This document shows, in pieces, positions 22,732 to 34,649 of a stretch of 64,000 nt of DNA. Positions within the stretch are counted from its first letter, which is position 1. Every line of letters begins with the position of its first letter. A model generated the notes under the pieces. That model was not told the DNA's origin and did not search any database. It saw only the letters and a list, made by a program, of their open reading frames with translations. A program made the position numbers and the translations under genes. The stretch comes from Pseudofabraea citricarpa (Eukaryota; Ascomycota; Leotiomycetes; Helotiales; Dermateaceae), in NCBI GenBank assembly GCA_029641185.1, contig JAPWGK010000008.1, positions 496,001 through 560,000 of the forward strand, in the 5' to 3' direction.

Positions 22732-24345
22732 CTAGACTGGGAGACGTTCGATGATTGGGAAGAAAGTCTGAAGGGAGGTAGAGAAAGAGTAGGTGAGGGA
22801 AGGAAGGAGTGAGTGGGTGACCTGGAGAGGGGTTGACGGGCATCCAAGACCATGATACTCTAAGCCCGATAGATGAAGCAAGTTATTTTCTGGTAATATG
22901 CATTGTGACTAAATTGTAATTAATGACACGCCAGTTGTAACTCACCCACCCTACCTCGTGTAGAAACGATAACGATTAATAGTTCTTGCCCCTATTTTGT
23001 TCCTGGGAGACCCTAACATATTGATTGCTAATAGACATGTCATTCTCTCAAACCTACAAACCAAGTCTATCTGCCTACCTAGGTAGTGTCTGATTGCTAG
23101 AGGCACACTCATCGGACTGGGAAAAGGACTCCTCACCAGATACGGAGTATAATCCGCAGGTTAGATTTATTCTAGCTTTGCGCGGTTTTTTTCAGCTTAG
23201 AAGAAAATACAGTCACCAATGAATTGTGCCGTAGAGGCATCTCCGGAAGCAACTCGATCATGCAGGTACCAGTAAAGTGTACAGGAGAGGTATCTCCGGA
23301 GTGAACTTGAACTTTAATGTTTGAAGTTACAAGCCAGGGATTACCGTACTACGCATCAAGCTGTAGGCTTAATGAGTACCCCGAGCCGGCTCCAGCCGGG
23401 GTTTTAGCCTTACTGAGAGATGCATTCACGTGGCACAGTCCGAGAAAGCAGATCTTCGGCAGCTAGCTGATCATCAAAAATCATGTGGTCCAGGCTGAGC
23501 TCTAGGGGTACATGCCACATTGAGATGGACCTGCATACCGTGCCGCGTTGCTTAACCTTTTGCTTGTTTCAGTATGCAGCATGTTCGGCCAGCCCTGTGG
23601 GATACGAAAAAACATGCGAGAGAAATCATGCAGGTACAAAGGTTAAAGTCCCAATTCCCGGTACTTGAGTTAGGATCAAATCATAGCGGAGAAAGCAGGC
23701 AAATATTATTCGTGGAAGGGCGTGTTCGGGCCTTGCAACAATCCCTACAATCATCATAGATTAAATGTGGAATATTGAAAATCCCACGAGGGTATAGTTG
23801 GCTGGGGTCAACTTAAGCGTATTTCTCGCCAAAACCTTCCGAAGGAATATACCGTTGAAAGATTGTAAAACTTTAAATGAGGTTCGGCAGGTAATCAAGA
23901 GCATGGTACCCCTGCACGTGCCTGTCACCTTCAGGTTAAGCGAGCCGTTCATAAGCGATAGTAAAGACGCTTCAAAGGTTCACCACACAATGGCGTTTGG
24001 AAGCTTTACGGGTTACTTCGACTGATACGAGGATCCCAAAATGTCTATCTTAAATCTATGAGGCATATGGTAAGTTTTCAAGGCCAAAGTTTGCTGTATT
24101 TCCATTGAAAGGTCGATGCTCGGTGAACAAAGAGAAGTTACCTATTTTACCTTGACGAGCACTTTACTAGTCCACGAGATGGAATCACCAATAGTAGAAA
24201 TTGATAGGCTGTTAGAAAAAATATAAATGAAGTGTATGATAACTGCTATAGTACAAAATTGTGACCAACGGAATAACGCAAATATCCTCATTTTACGAAT
24301 ATTCCCGCCTGGTGATATTCCACATCAAGTGAACTTGGTAGATGA
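22732..24345. other. intergenic region between secreted-protein genes
   Basis: No convincing gene. Short open frames (for example 23798-24025) lack ATG starts or similarity. It includes the promoter of the small secreted protein and the 3' flank of the LysM gene. No transposon ends seen. Confidence 0.4.
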
Positions 24346-26794
24346 TTAAGGGGCAGTATATGTGCATGCTCCAGATGGACAATATCCTCTCAAACAAGTA
24401 AAAGAGCAGAGTCCAGAGTACGAATCGTCAAGCCCCGGCGCTGGATACCCATTCGGGAAGGTAGGGTCAGGAACTGGTACTTGTTCACCATAAGTTAGGC
24501 AAGTACAGACATCTGAGGGACAATATCCGAGATGGCAAGTATAGTCACAAAGGCCGCCATAATTCCCATCTCCAACCCCGGAGATACAGACTGAGCCAGA
24601 TGTAGTAGAAGAAGACGAGACGGATGAGGTCGTAGAGCTACCAGTTGTCGATGGTGGATTTGTTGTTGATTTGGACGTCGAAGTACCTTGAGTGGTTATA
24701 GAAGAGGATAAGGATGCACTTGAAGTTGAGCGTATGCTTGATCCGCTGATTGTTGAACTTGCCGAACCACCTCCGCTAATGCAAATGGCTCGACTTGAAG
24801 TTTCTGGAAGGTTTGAGAAGAGATCCGTATCGCATGTGGAGCCAAGCCAGGAGTTCAGTCTCTTTAACTCAGACTCAGTAAGATCGTAGGCATTTTGAAA
24901 TGTGCTGCAAAACAGCCATCCACTTTCATTTCCACCGTATGTCTTGAAGCATGAACATGATGAAATGGTGCCTGCTGGAATTATAGTGTCTGGAACGTCT
25001 TCACATGCATCGAGCCCAGGATCCCCACCTTCCAAAGTATTAGCAAAGTTTCTTTTCTTAGCGCTGAATTAGATTTATGCCTACCTTTGTTCGGATGGTC
25101 TATACAATAACTGAACCCAGCACCGAGCTTGCAAGAAGTTGCGTTTGCACTTAGACTAGGATTCCATGTCAAAAAGTCTGCCAATTTAACACCGTGAACT
25201 TCGCTGACATAAGAGCAATCATTCGCAATTTTATTGCTAAGGACATATTGAGGAGCATAATATCGATCCTCAATAACCGAGATGACTTGATAGTTGATGT
25301 ATTTCTTGCAGCCATCTATTGTACCTGGAGCAGCTGGGAGTTGAACTTCAGCACTTGGAGTTATTGCTGGCCATGCAGTAGCAGTAGGTGTTGAGTAATC
25401 GTTGCTGAGTTCAGGGTTTAAGAGTCCTTCCGGACGGCTAGCAGTCAATTAGTCTGTAATAATTTATCTAAAATCATGTACATAATGTCACAACGTAGCA
25501 CTAGTTTTCAGATATCGGGATCGAATAGGCCAGGGCATTGAGTAGAAGAAAACATACCTCAAGCAAATTTCTTCGTCAACCAAATCCTCAATATTTCGAC
25601 ATAGAGAGTCAATGTTAGGATTCCAAACGACGAAGACCTGAGGATTAACCTGCACTCCATTCGCAGCCAAGATAGCATCGCAGCTATCGCCGGACTTAAC
25701 CTTATATCTCTTGCATTCGCCAAGTAAACAAACTCTTTTTCCGCTTGGAAGGTTTGAACAATCGGTGATTCCATTCGGTCCATACACAGCAAATGAGCTC
25801 ACATTTCTCGCTACGGCGATACTGTTACATGTATCCCCTGCTTCTATTGTGTGTAAGGTGATACAACTGGAATCATATGTGGGAGTACTGGCTTGGCCGG
25901 ATGTTGTCGTTGTACCACTAGCGCTGGTGCTGACCGTATATGGCGCTGGCTTGGTGAATGCATAGCTTGTTTTCGAGCAAGATGAAGTAAGAGATTCAAA
26001 TTGTGAAGCAAATTCATCGTCGTATGCGAAGGGAGAATCGAGTTGGATCTTGGCTGCGCCCAGAGCACAATCTGAGCAGCGTTTCTCAGCTGTAGTAGGT
26101 CCTTCATTTAACCATTCGGCAAACAGTACATCACAGTACTCTTGCGTAGACCTATATCATGAGCCAACAGCCCAAATTTAGTCTGTATGCCTAGAATGGG
26201 AAAGGATCCACGTACGAATCACGACGACACATAAGACTATAAGAATATATGAAGTAGTCCACCATATAAGTAGCTAATAAAAACACGTTAAATTTTTTAT
26301 TCATAGATTCAATCTCTGTAGGTTGGCAACGAAGACCTACCAGGAAATGGTTGGCCGTATACCGTCATAATATCATTTTCGGTACAGCTCTGAGCAATTG
26401 TTTGCTTCACACTTTGAAGGGAAGTTAAGCAAGAGCTGAGACAGACGGCACTAAGATCTTCAGCCTTGAGACGAGGTAGTCTATAAACGTATAATTCAGC
26501 AGGATCCCTTCTGCGATGCATGAATACCAGAAGGCTCGCAGTATTTGATAAGAGAAAAGAGAAAAGAGGGAAAGAGGAAAATATAAAATCTACATACTCA
26601 TCGGCAACAGCTGCTAAAATTGGGGAGCAAGAAACCGTTGTGTTCAACGCTGTCACACAAGCTTGACTCATGTCATCGTAGGCAAAATTAATTCCGTAGT
26701 TTGTAAATTGTTGACCCAGAACAGGAACAGATCCAAGGAGGAGGCAGAAGCACCAGCTTCGTAGAATAGACGCATGACTAGTCTTGAAAGACAT
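24346..26794 (-). CDS. Secreted multi-LysM protein with Cys modules
   Basis: Six exons: 26794-26598, 26480-26341, 26273-26216, 26151-25558, 25437-25085 and 25028-24346 (674 aa), all splice phases consistent. The signal peptide is about residues 1-27. After a Cys-rich N-terminal region come two clear LysM domains (about 228-274, with IEAGDTCNSIAV, and about 280-330, with VKSGDSCDAILA and VVWNPNID). Two more divergent LysM-like units follow: one ending near 440 with FLTWNPSLSANA, the other with LKRLNSWLGS near 500. Then a Ser/Thr linker (about 532-592) leads to two Cys modules of the form GLCxYTCxxGYCPxxxCTC. LysM domains bind chitin-type glycans. Divergent partner is the GH71/killer-toxin-like gene, which has the same Cys module. 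Confidence 0.85.
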
Positions 26795-28528
26795 GATGGC
26801 AGATTATATCGCACCTGCAACTTCTGTTGGAATTGTTAGATAGATATTACTGAGTCTTCCCGTACAGGAACACGTTATCAAGTTTCTATTGTGAACGCGA
26901 CGTGGAGTAAGTGCCCTAAACAGAGGAGTGAGACGAGTAGAGTAAGAATGTCATTGAAAGGTCAAAAGCTTCGATATCAGTCTGTGTGCCGTTGCATTAA
27001 TGCCACGAACAACAAGGCCACGATCAATGAGAAGCCTAACTTAGCAGTCAACCAAAAAGTCCAAGGGCGGCTATCTGCGTGTGAAAGGCGTTGGATTTAT
27101 GGGTCTAGGGTCCTCTAACGAACCCTTATTTAATGATAGTCATAATATTAGCCTATCTGAGTGCTCATTTAAGAGAATGCATTTACCAAAAGAACAAGAT
27201 TCAAAATTGAGTGGCAGCTAGGATGAGTCTTAGCTGCATTTCCAGATCCTTAAGAGGATACTCTACCCAGGCTCTTCGGTTCCGAGAAACAGGCCGAGAT
27301 TGGCACGGTTCGCAATACCAAAACTACCAAAGGCAAATGGTATTTTGAACAATTAAACTCTTTGGATCAATATAAAGTGATAAGAATATGATATCAGGTA
27401 CGCAAGACTTGCAATGAATTAGTGATATTAAACGAAAGAAAATTCGAGATTGTGGTGCTTTCATGTTCAGGTACTACAGCCTCTGCCAATTTCGAGCTGT
27501 TCCTTCGGAACCGAAGAGCAAGTCCGTAAGGGTACCGCCGTAAACCCCCTTGCAGTAACTCTCCAACCCTTGTCGCGAAGTCCCTGCTGCCACGAGACTT
27601 ATTGCTTATCATCAGGAACATCGGATGATCTAACAGAAAACGCATGCGCGTGCTACTGTATGCTACTTCAAAGTAGCCCTGTAGAATTGTCCGGGCCGCT
27701 CCGGTGTCTGATTATCAAGACTCTGCCAAGCCGGCGTACCCTACGTTGTAGTCGTCGCGTTGGGGTTCCCATGGGGCCATGCAACACCATGCAAGTGCTC
27801 AGGGCAAGGCAGAAGCCCAGAAGCGTCTGTTAATCCCGGAATGAATCACACTGGACCCCGATGTTGTTAGTTCTGCTCAGCCTTGCCCCCACTATCATGG
27901 GTAGTGATTATTGATGCCCTGGCCAAAGTAAGAAACAACAGGGCCTTGTGTGGAAAAAGAGTGCGTACATTCCCTTACACCTTTCCTAAGTAGGTTCGGT
28001 ACATAGAATTTATTACTGGTAAAACAGTTCGTTCTTTTGAATTCAGGTCCAGTGGTCGCTCCTATCAATCTAACTGGTCGGTTAGCAATCTCTCTTTCTG
28101 TTTATGTCTCTACTCTTATGCGACAGGATGATTTTATGGGGAATTACCCAGATATATCAGTTCCACTACCTATGTTAGTGGGTAACTTTTTGAAGAACCA
28201 CTACTCAATAGGGTTAATAGGATTCATTTCACAATTGTATTGTCGCTGGCGAGGATCCAAACATCCCGGTAAGTCCGAACTGGTCTACATGTCCACCAAA
28301 ACCATTCGCCTTGTTGATTCCCCTGGGTTAAGAAAGTAATCTACCCTGCTTGATTCCAGGCCTAATTCTGCAAACTGAAGATGAGGACCCTTGATGGATC
28401 ACCTCCATTCTCAAGTATGGCCTCTGAGCTACTTTAAATATCAATTTACTACATGATTCCTTTACTTTCCTTAGGCATTGTTGTCCACCACTTTTTTTGA
28501 TTTGGTCTCAAACGACGGTTCTATCACA
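26795..28528. other. divergent promoter region of LysM and GH71 genes
   Basis: 1.7 kb between two divergently transcribed genes. No supportable ORF on either strand. It should hold shared regulatory sites, but none can be named from sequence alone. Confidence 0.45.
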
Positions 28529-31500
28529 ATGAACTTGTGGTTTCTTGTTACGCTGTTGCTGGCTGTATGTCCTGTCCATGCTAATGTCAAGGCAGTTTTT
28601 GCACACTTCATGGTGAGTCAACTTTTATACAGCAAAAGCTTATTTCCCGTGATAACGACTTATGTCTGCTTGTCACTTCTTGCTAATACCTACTCCTAAC
28701 TTTCCTTGAGGAGTTATCAGAAACTAAAAAAAAATCACAGGTTAGCAATACTGGCACATACACAATAGAGGACTGGCAGGATGATATCACCCTCGCTAGA
28801 GATTCTAAAATCGATGGCTTCGTTCTGAATATGGCAAAAGACGAGGCCACGAATGGAGACTCACTTAAGAACGCTTTTATCGCCGCCAACAATCTTGGAT
28901 CAACTTTCAAATTGCTTTTCAGCTTTGATTATGCTGGAAATGGCCTTTGGCCTGCTGACCAAGTTATTTCACTTATTCAAAAATACTCTTCAGATCCCGC
29001 TTACTATTATCGTGGATCTCAACCACTTGTCTCGACATTTGAAGGTCCAAAAGCATCCCCAGATTGGCCCTCTATCAAAGCTGCGACCAATTGCTTTTTT
29101 ATACCGTCATGGTCTTCTCTTGGTGCAAAGCCCGCTTGGGACTTGGGAACTGCTGATGGCTTGTTCAGCTGGTATGTCAACGTTTTCATTTTATCTCGGT
29201 GACTTCTTATGCCCATAATAAGTAGAGTCTTTCAAGATTCAGGAGACCTCACGTCCTTTTAATCTTGAGTTATGGTCACTCATAAAATATTTATTTAGGG
29301 CTGCATGGCCAACTGGTCCAAACAACATGGATACATTTACGGATTCGTCCTACTTAGATACACTGAACGGAAAACCATATATAATGGGCGTCTCCCCTTG
29401 GTTTTACACAAACCTGCCTGGATTTCGGAAAAACTGGCTATGGCGTGGTGATTCGTTATGGTTCGACCGCTGGATGAGTGTCTTTTTTCTTCAGCCCGAG
29501 TATGTAGAAATCATCAGTTGGAATGATTATGGTGAATCCCATCATATTGGACCACTCAGAGATAACGCCTATGATGCGTTTGACAAAGGAAAGGCTCCCT
29601 TCATTTATGCCGCAGGAAAAGACCATGACGCCTGGCGTTTATTTCTCCCATATCTTATTGATATGGCAAAGACAAACGCAACTTCTTTCAATGAAGAAAA
29701 TATAGTTGCCTGGTACCGTCCACATCCCGTAAGTCAAGCGAAACCCTTGGCCCCCTGCCCTTTTTCCTTTTTGGAGATGTTTAGTTCCAGATTTTTCAAT
29801 CGGGAAACCACCAAACTAGGCGTCATCTTATATTATTTGTTTGGGACATTACACTTACCATTCGTCTCAACAGAAAAATGCCTGTGGTACTGGAGGAACA
29901 ACTGGTAATACTGCAAGCCAGTTGCAACAAGTATATGCGCCAGGAGAGTTGGTCGAAGATGAAGTCTTTTTTGCTGCATTACTGAGCTCTTCTGCTACTG
30001 TTACTGTTACAATCGGTGGTGTAGCTTCTGGTGCTGAATGGACTTATGCTCCTAGCAACGGCGTTGGCCTCTATCGAGGTAGTGCTGGATTTGATGGCCG
30101 TACCGGCGCTGTCACTATCACGGTTTCAAGGGGAGGAGCTACAATTCTTTCCTCTACTGGAGACGCGATATCCACGTCCTGCACAAACGGTATGCAGAAT
30201 TGGAACCCATACGTTATTGCTGCAGCCGGTCAATCCATCTCTGCTGTTTCTCCTGCACCTCTAAACGAAGTCGGGTGCACCTCTGGATTTGGAGCAACGA
30301 AGTATCGTAACTTATGCAAGTTTGCTTGTGAATACGATTACTGCCCAAGAGGAGCTTGCACCTGCACATCTATGGTAAGTGGAATCCAAAAACTCTTGCT
30401 CTTCTATTCCGAGATGTGGGCAATAGTCTAATATAAGAATCTAGGGCCCAAAGAAAACCCGTCCCAAAGCTAAAAATCTCAATGCTTGCCCAGCACCAGG
30501 GATTGATACAACTTACCTCGGACTCTGTTCATTCGTTTGCAATTACGACACATGCCCTGATGTCTGCACAGTGTATCCTGCAGATCATATCTGCGTCGCA
30601 CCACTTCCAGTCGCTCCACCAGTCCCGGTTTGTATTTCAGGCATGGCTGATGGAGCGTATGCAGCGATGTGTAGTTTTTCATGTAAATTGGGTTTCTGTC
30701 CACCAGAGTACGTCTCCAATAAGTTGCATTGATTTCTGAGAAGAAAGAGCACGTAGCCCACAGCCCACAGTGAACTAACACAACCAAATTATTTCCTTAT
30801 ATGCCCTTTTAATTTCCTAGGCTAACTTTAAAATTTCAGAATATGTTCTTGTACCCAGGCCGGTACATCCAATCCTACTTCTCCATCTTTGACTGATGCT
30901 GTGGGAGCTCCCAAAGGGGATGATGATTACGGACTGTGCGCCTATACTTGTAAGCGAGGAGTATGCCCGACAGATCTCTGTACTTGCTCAGGAAGTGGAT
31001 GCCCTACATCATCTGGTGATGGTGACAGTGGATCCACAACTGCTGGCGGCAGCTTCTTTGAAGTGACAAATGACATGGCCATTAGGGGTATCAAAGGCGA
31101 GCTTGGTGAAAACTGCATGGTACTCCCTTTCTGCTTAGATCAAGATGATCCTGCTGGGTCTTCCTGTCAAAGTGGTTACACGAAGATAGGGTGAGTTATT
31201 TTTGTTGAACTTGATCTTTGAAGTTGAGATATGTCTCTACGCTCAGGGCTTACCAATGCTGCCGATCTATATCCTCGATTTCTAATAGAAGTATGCTAAT
31301 TCTAAGGTCTAGATGGGACAAAGATACTTGTACGGGCTATAAAATCGGTCGAGTACGTTGATAGAACTCTTTTTCTTTTCCAATCCCGCAGGACATGTCT
31401 CAATATTCTTCCCTCTGAAGACGTCGGAAAGCGTCATGATTTTCTTTTTTCCTGTTTCTTTTTAAACAACACCAGTAATCTACTGACACGTATGTTTTAT

Positions 31501-33557
31501 AGTCCATTTGCTGTCCAACCGGTAGCATTTTGAAGCCCGACAACTGCAAATGGCAAACCGGAATACAGTCAGACGATAACACCGCATTTTGCAACGGACA
31601 ATGTCTTGCGGGTCAAGTAACAGTTCGCACATCACCTTGGGGAGATGCCTCAGACGGGAGATGTATTAGAGGAACGAAAGCCTTTTGCTGTAACGCACCT
31701 CAAATCAATCTGGCTTTCGCAGGGTGTCACTGGACTGGCTGGTAAGTCAAAACCAGTTCTTATTCATACAATCTTCCTTGGAGCTCCATCCACAATCTTG
31801 CCTGAATTCTCCAATAATCAGCTGACATTTATCTACAACAGCGCTGGTGATTGTTCTGCCTCCGGTGAGATATCTGTAGCAACCTCCCCTCGTTATTGTT
31901 TCTCGGATCAGTTGAATGGCACTCCTAGAGCATCTCACCTCTGCTGTCCAACGAATACACCTCTTAGTAGCTGTAATTGGAAGGGTACAGCACCGTCTTG
32001 CGATGATTCAGACTGCCCCGCCGACGAAGTAACCATTGCGCATGGTGATGAAGGAGCTTGGCTAGTTAACCCCCTCCCATGGGATAGGTGTAGTAGATGT
32101 AGGCTCTCACTTCATCAGTGGCAAGTTTTATTGATATTTCTAACACTTCATTCCAGGGGCGGGAACAAAATCTCTTTGCTGTAGGATCACTGTTCCAGAG
32201 CCAGAACCTGTAGAACCTGAACTGTCTTGCTCGGATTTCGACATATGCCAGGATTTCCCAAGCGGATGTCTGGAGGAGGAATCGCCTGATAATGAAGTCG
32301 ATTCATTAAGTCGCCGCGTGAGGCGCAATGTGCATGCCCATTCTCATTCTCATTCTCATTCTCATCTCCATGCTCTTGAGAAGCGCGCAAGAACAGTTAC
32401 GAGCCAAAGGCGGCCGCGTCTCATACTCCGTCGATTTACTGCTATGCCTTACTGGCCAACGGGGGATTATATACAGCAGTTCATCAGAAGAGGGTGGGAT
32501 ATTCTTTGGTATAGGCAGGGATTTAATTGCATTGAGCTCGAAGTAATTAGACATCTCTCGACAACGGCAAGCGATGTCCCTGCGAGCGAGTTGCACAGTG
32601 AGCACATGCTGGACGTACGTTGCATATTTCTTCTTGTGTTAATGAGCAGCTTTGCTAATTTTGAATTGTTTTTCTTTCTAGTTGCAAGTTATTATGCATT
32701 TTGCTGAATTTACCACAACTGGAAGCCTGGCCAACGTAAATATTGTGTCCTCTCGCTTCTTCAATAACAGGATATCTGCACCTTGGTGGGACAGCACTTT
32801 CATAACGCAGAGTCTTCCTCCTGGAATAGCCAGGGTTACAGGCGGTTCTGCGGATCTGAGGACTCCACAACAGCGAATCTTCGAAGTCATAGGTTCCACG
32901 ACAAATCCTCTCGTCATGATTCTCCTAAACAAAAGCATTAACATGATCAAAGGGTCTTTGATCTCAGCAAGTCCTCCCTTGACGATAGAAAATTTTGAGG
33001 CGCGTGTATTGGCATCTCTCGCTGATTATTCTCGATCAACTGAGGATTGGTTGAAATACATTGTCGATGTATGTTTCCATCTTTCTCCCAAACTCACTCA
33101 CTTGCTAATTATCCGTATAGTCTGTCTCCGTCTTCACGTAAGTTTCTGGAATACTCCTCACGGCATTTACTATTTTCAGTCTTACTACGGGATATCTTGC
33201 TACAAAAAGGTTCTTGACATAGGGAATGCTGACTTGTCCATTAATAGTTACATAAATCAACCTGAAATTGCCCCTATGTTCACACAATTAATCGCCGACA
33301 TTCGAGCACAATGGCAAGTCATCGACGACAACTTACCCGGTGCTTCTTTACATCTTGCTGAAAGATGGGATGAGTTTATTAAATTGTACTTGGAAGAATC
33401 AGCAACCTTTGCGCAATCATATGTCAGAGAACTCACAGGCTACGCTATGATGTGGTACCAAAGGGCATCACCACCCGACCTTTTCCGGATCACGATGACA
33501 ATTCATGAGGCTACACAAAGAATCCCAGAAATGAATTGGCCAGGTTATCCCCTCTAG
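28529..33557 (+). CDS. GH71 alpha-1,3-glucanase fused to killer-toxin-like C-terminus
   Basis: Twelve exons: 28529-28612, 28741-29171, 29299-29728, 29874-30374, 30445-30707, 30840-31190, 31313-31352, 31503-31741, 31842-32098, 32157-32614, 32682-33068, 33180-33557 (1272 aa), phases consistent. Signal peptide about 1-18. The GH71 domain (about 20-445) has VFAHFM and EIISWNDYGESHH. Four Cys modules (about 449-625) share the GLCxxxCxxxxCP pattern. A Cys/Trp repeat region (about 640-875) with CC pairs follows. A linker carries RRVRR (918-922), a His/Ser run (925-938) and KR (941-942). The C-terminal region (about 945-1272) resembles that of fungal killer-toxin-type (subgroup C) GH18 chitinases. 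Likely a secreted enzyme acting on fungal walls. The exon 9 donor (32099) and exons 11-12 are the least certain. Confidence 0.75.
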
Positions 33558-34649
33558 ACCGATTTCACCCATTTAGCTGGCAACTTGAATTTTTATTCTA
33601 TGTATTCATCTACCTATATCTAGCCACATTTCGATATGGAAAATTGGTAATTATGTATTCCCAGCTTCTGTCGTAGTAAACAAGGTCACAAAAAATCTAC
33701 AAAATTATGATAAAGCACAAGAACAAAATTCAAAACGGAAATTTTCCATTTTCTGGTTGCTTCATCAGGCTGAAGAAGGTAACTTATTTCAATATTTGGT
33801 AAATACGAAAATAAATATGGGAATATGAGAGGCACCTCTCCTTGTCTTAAAAAAAAAACTTAGCCCATTCGAAGGCAACCCCATTGTTGTACCCCAACAA
33901 CTTGACTGGGTTGAAGAATATGTGAGCGTCATTCGCGTATAGATAATTTTCGTCCGGATGAGATTCCTTATTTCTCTCCTCACTCCTGCTCGGTTCCTCG
34001 TCTTTTGCTTCTTCTTCCTCCCCTTCCTCTTCCTCAGATTCATCATCCCTCAAATTTATCATCTTCATCATATTGCCATACAAAATTACTGGCTTCATAC
34101 CAAAGTCATGGTTTTTGCCACCTTCTCAGATCCAGACATTTGGGCTCCTCTAAAAACTTATTATAATCATAATCTACCTCTTAATACTGGTTAAGAATTA
34201 AGCTTAAGGTATCCTCAACTCGGAAGGTTGATATTGATTCTATCTATTCTCTTATAAGTGTAGAGACTCTTCGGACCTGAATGTATGCTTAGCTCAGGCT
34301 TTTAATTTATGTTACGGGCGTTGTTATAGCTCACTAAGATAGGATTTCCGGTTAAGAGTGTGTAAAATCTACTATTCGAGGTTCTTGACTTGATACCCTT
34401 GTATCTCATGCGGGTGGCACATGACTAGCTAGGACTACATTTACACTTGTTTGCAACTGCTGTACTTCTAATAAAAATATTCATTAACTAGTTAGATACA
34501 TGCCGTTTTGACCGAGGCAATCTTGTCGAGATAACAAGATCGGGGTTCTAGTTCACCACACGGGAGGCTAGATTGAACTCTTTTGGCATCAGGATGCAAA
34601 CAATATCCAAGTGTTATAAATTCAGTGTCCGTGGGCCTATATATATTCT
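33558..34649. other. intergenic region with an acidic 83-codon ORF
   Basis: A minus-strand ORF at 34098-33847 starts with ATG and has a strongly acidic stretch (DDESEEEEGEEEEAKDEE), then GYNNGVAFEWAK. No family recognised; possibly a gene remnant. Near 34517-34537 a 7-bp stem with a 7-nt loop is visible. Otherwise AT-rich and without signal. Confidence 0.3.

Noticed and set aside
33121..33137. Extra 17-nt exon in the GH71 gene
   Set aside because: It has an acceptor and donor, but its length breaks the frame of the last exon; a single 111-nt intron keeps phase 0.
34504..34570. Possible tRNA-like or LTR end with a short hairpin
   Set aside because: Only one 7-bp stem; no cloverleaf, no terminal repeats or target duplication seen.
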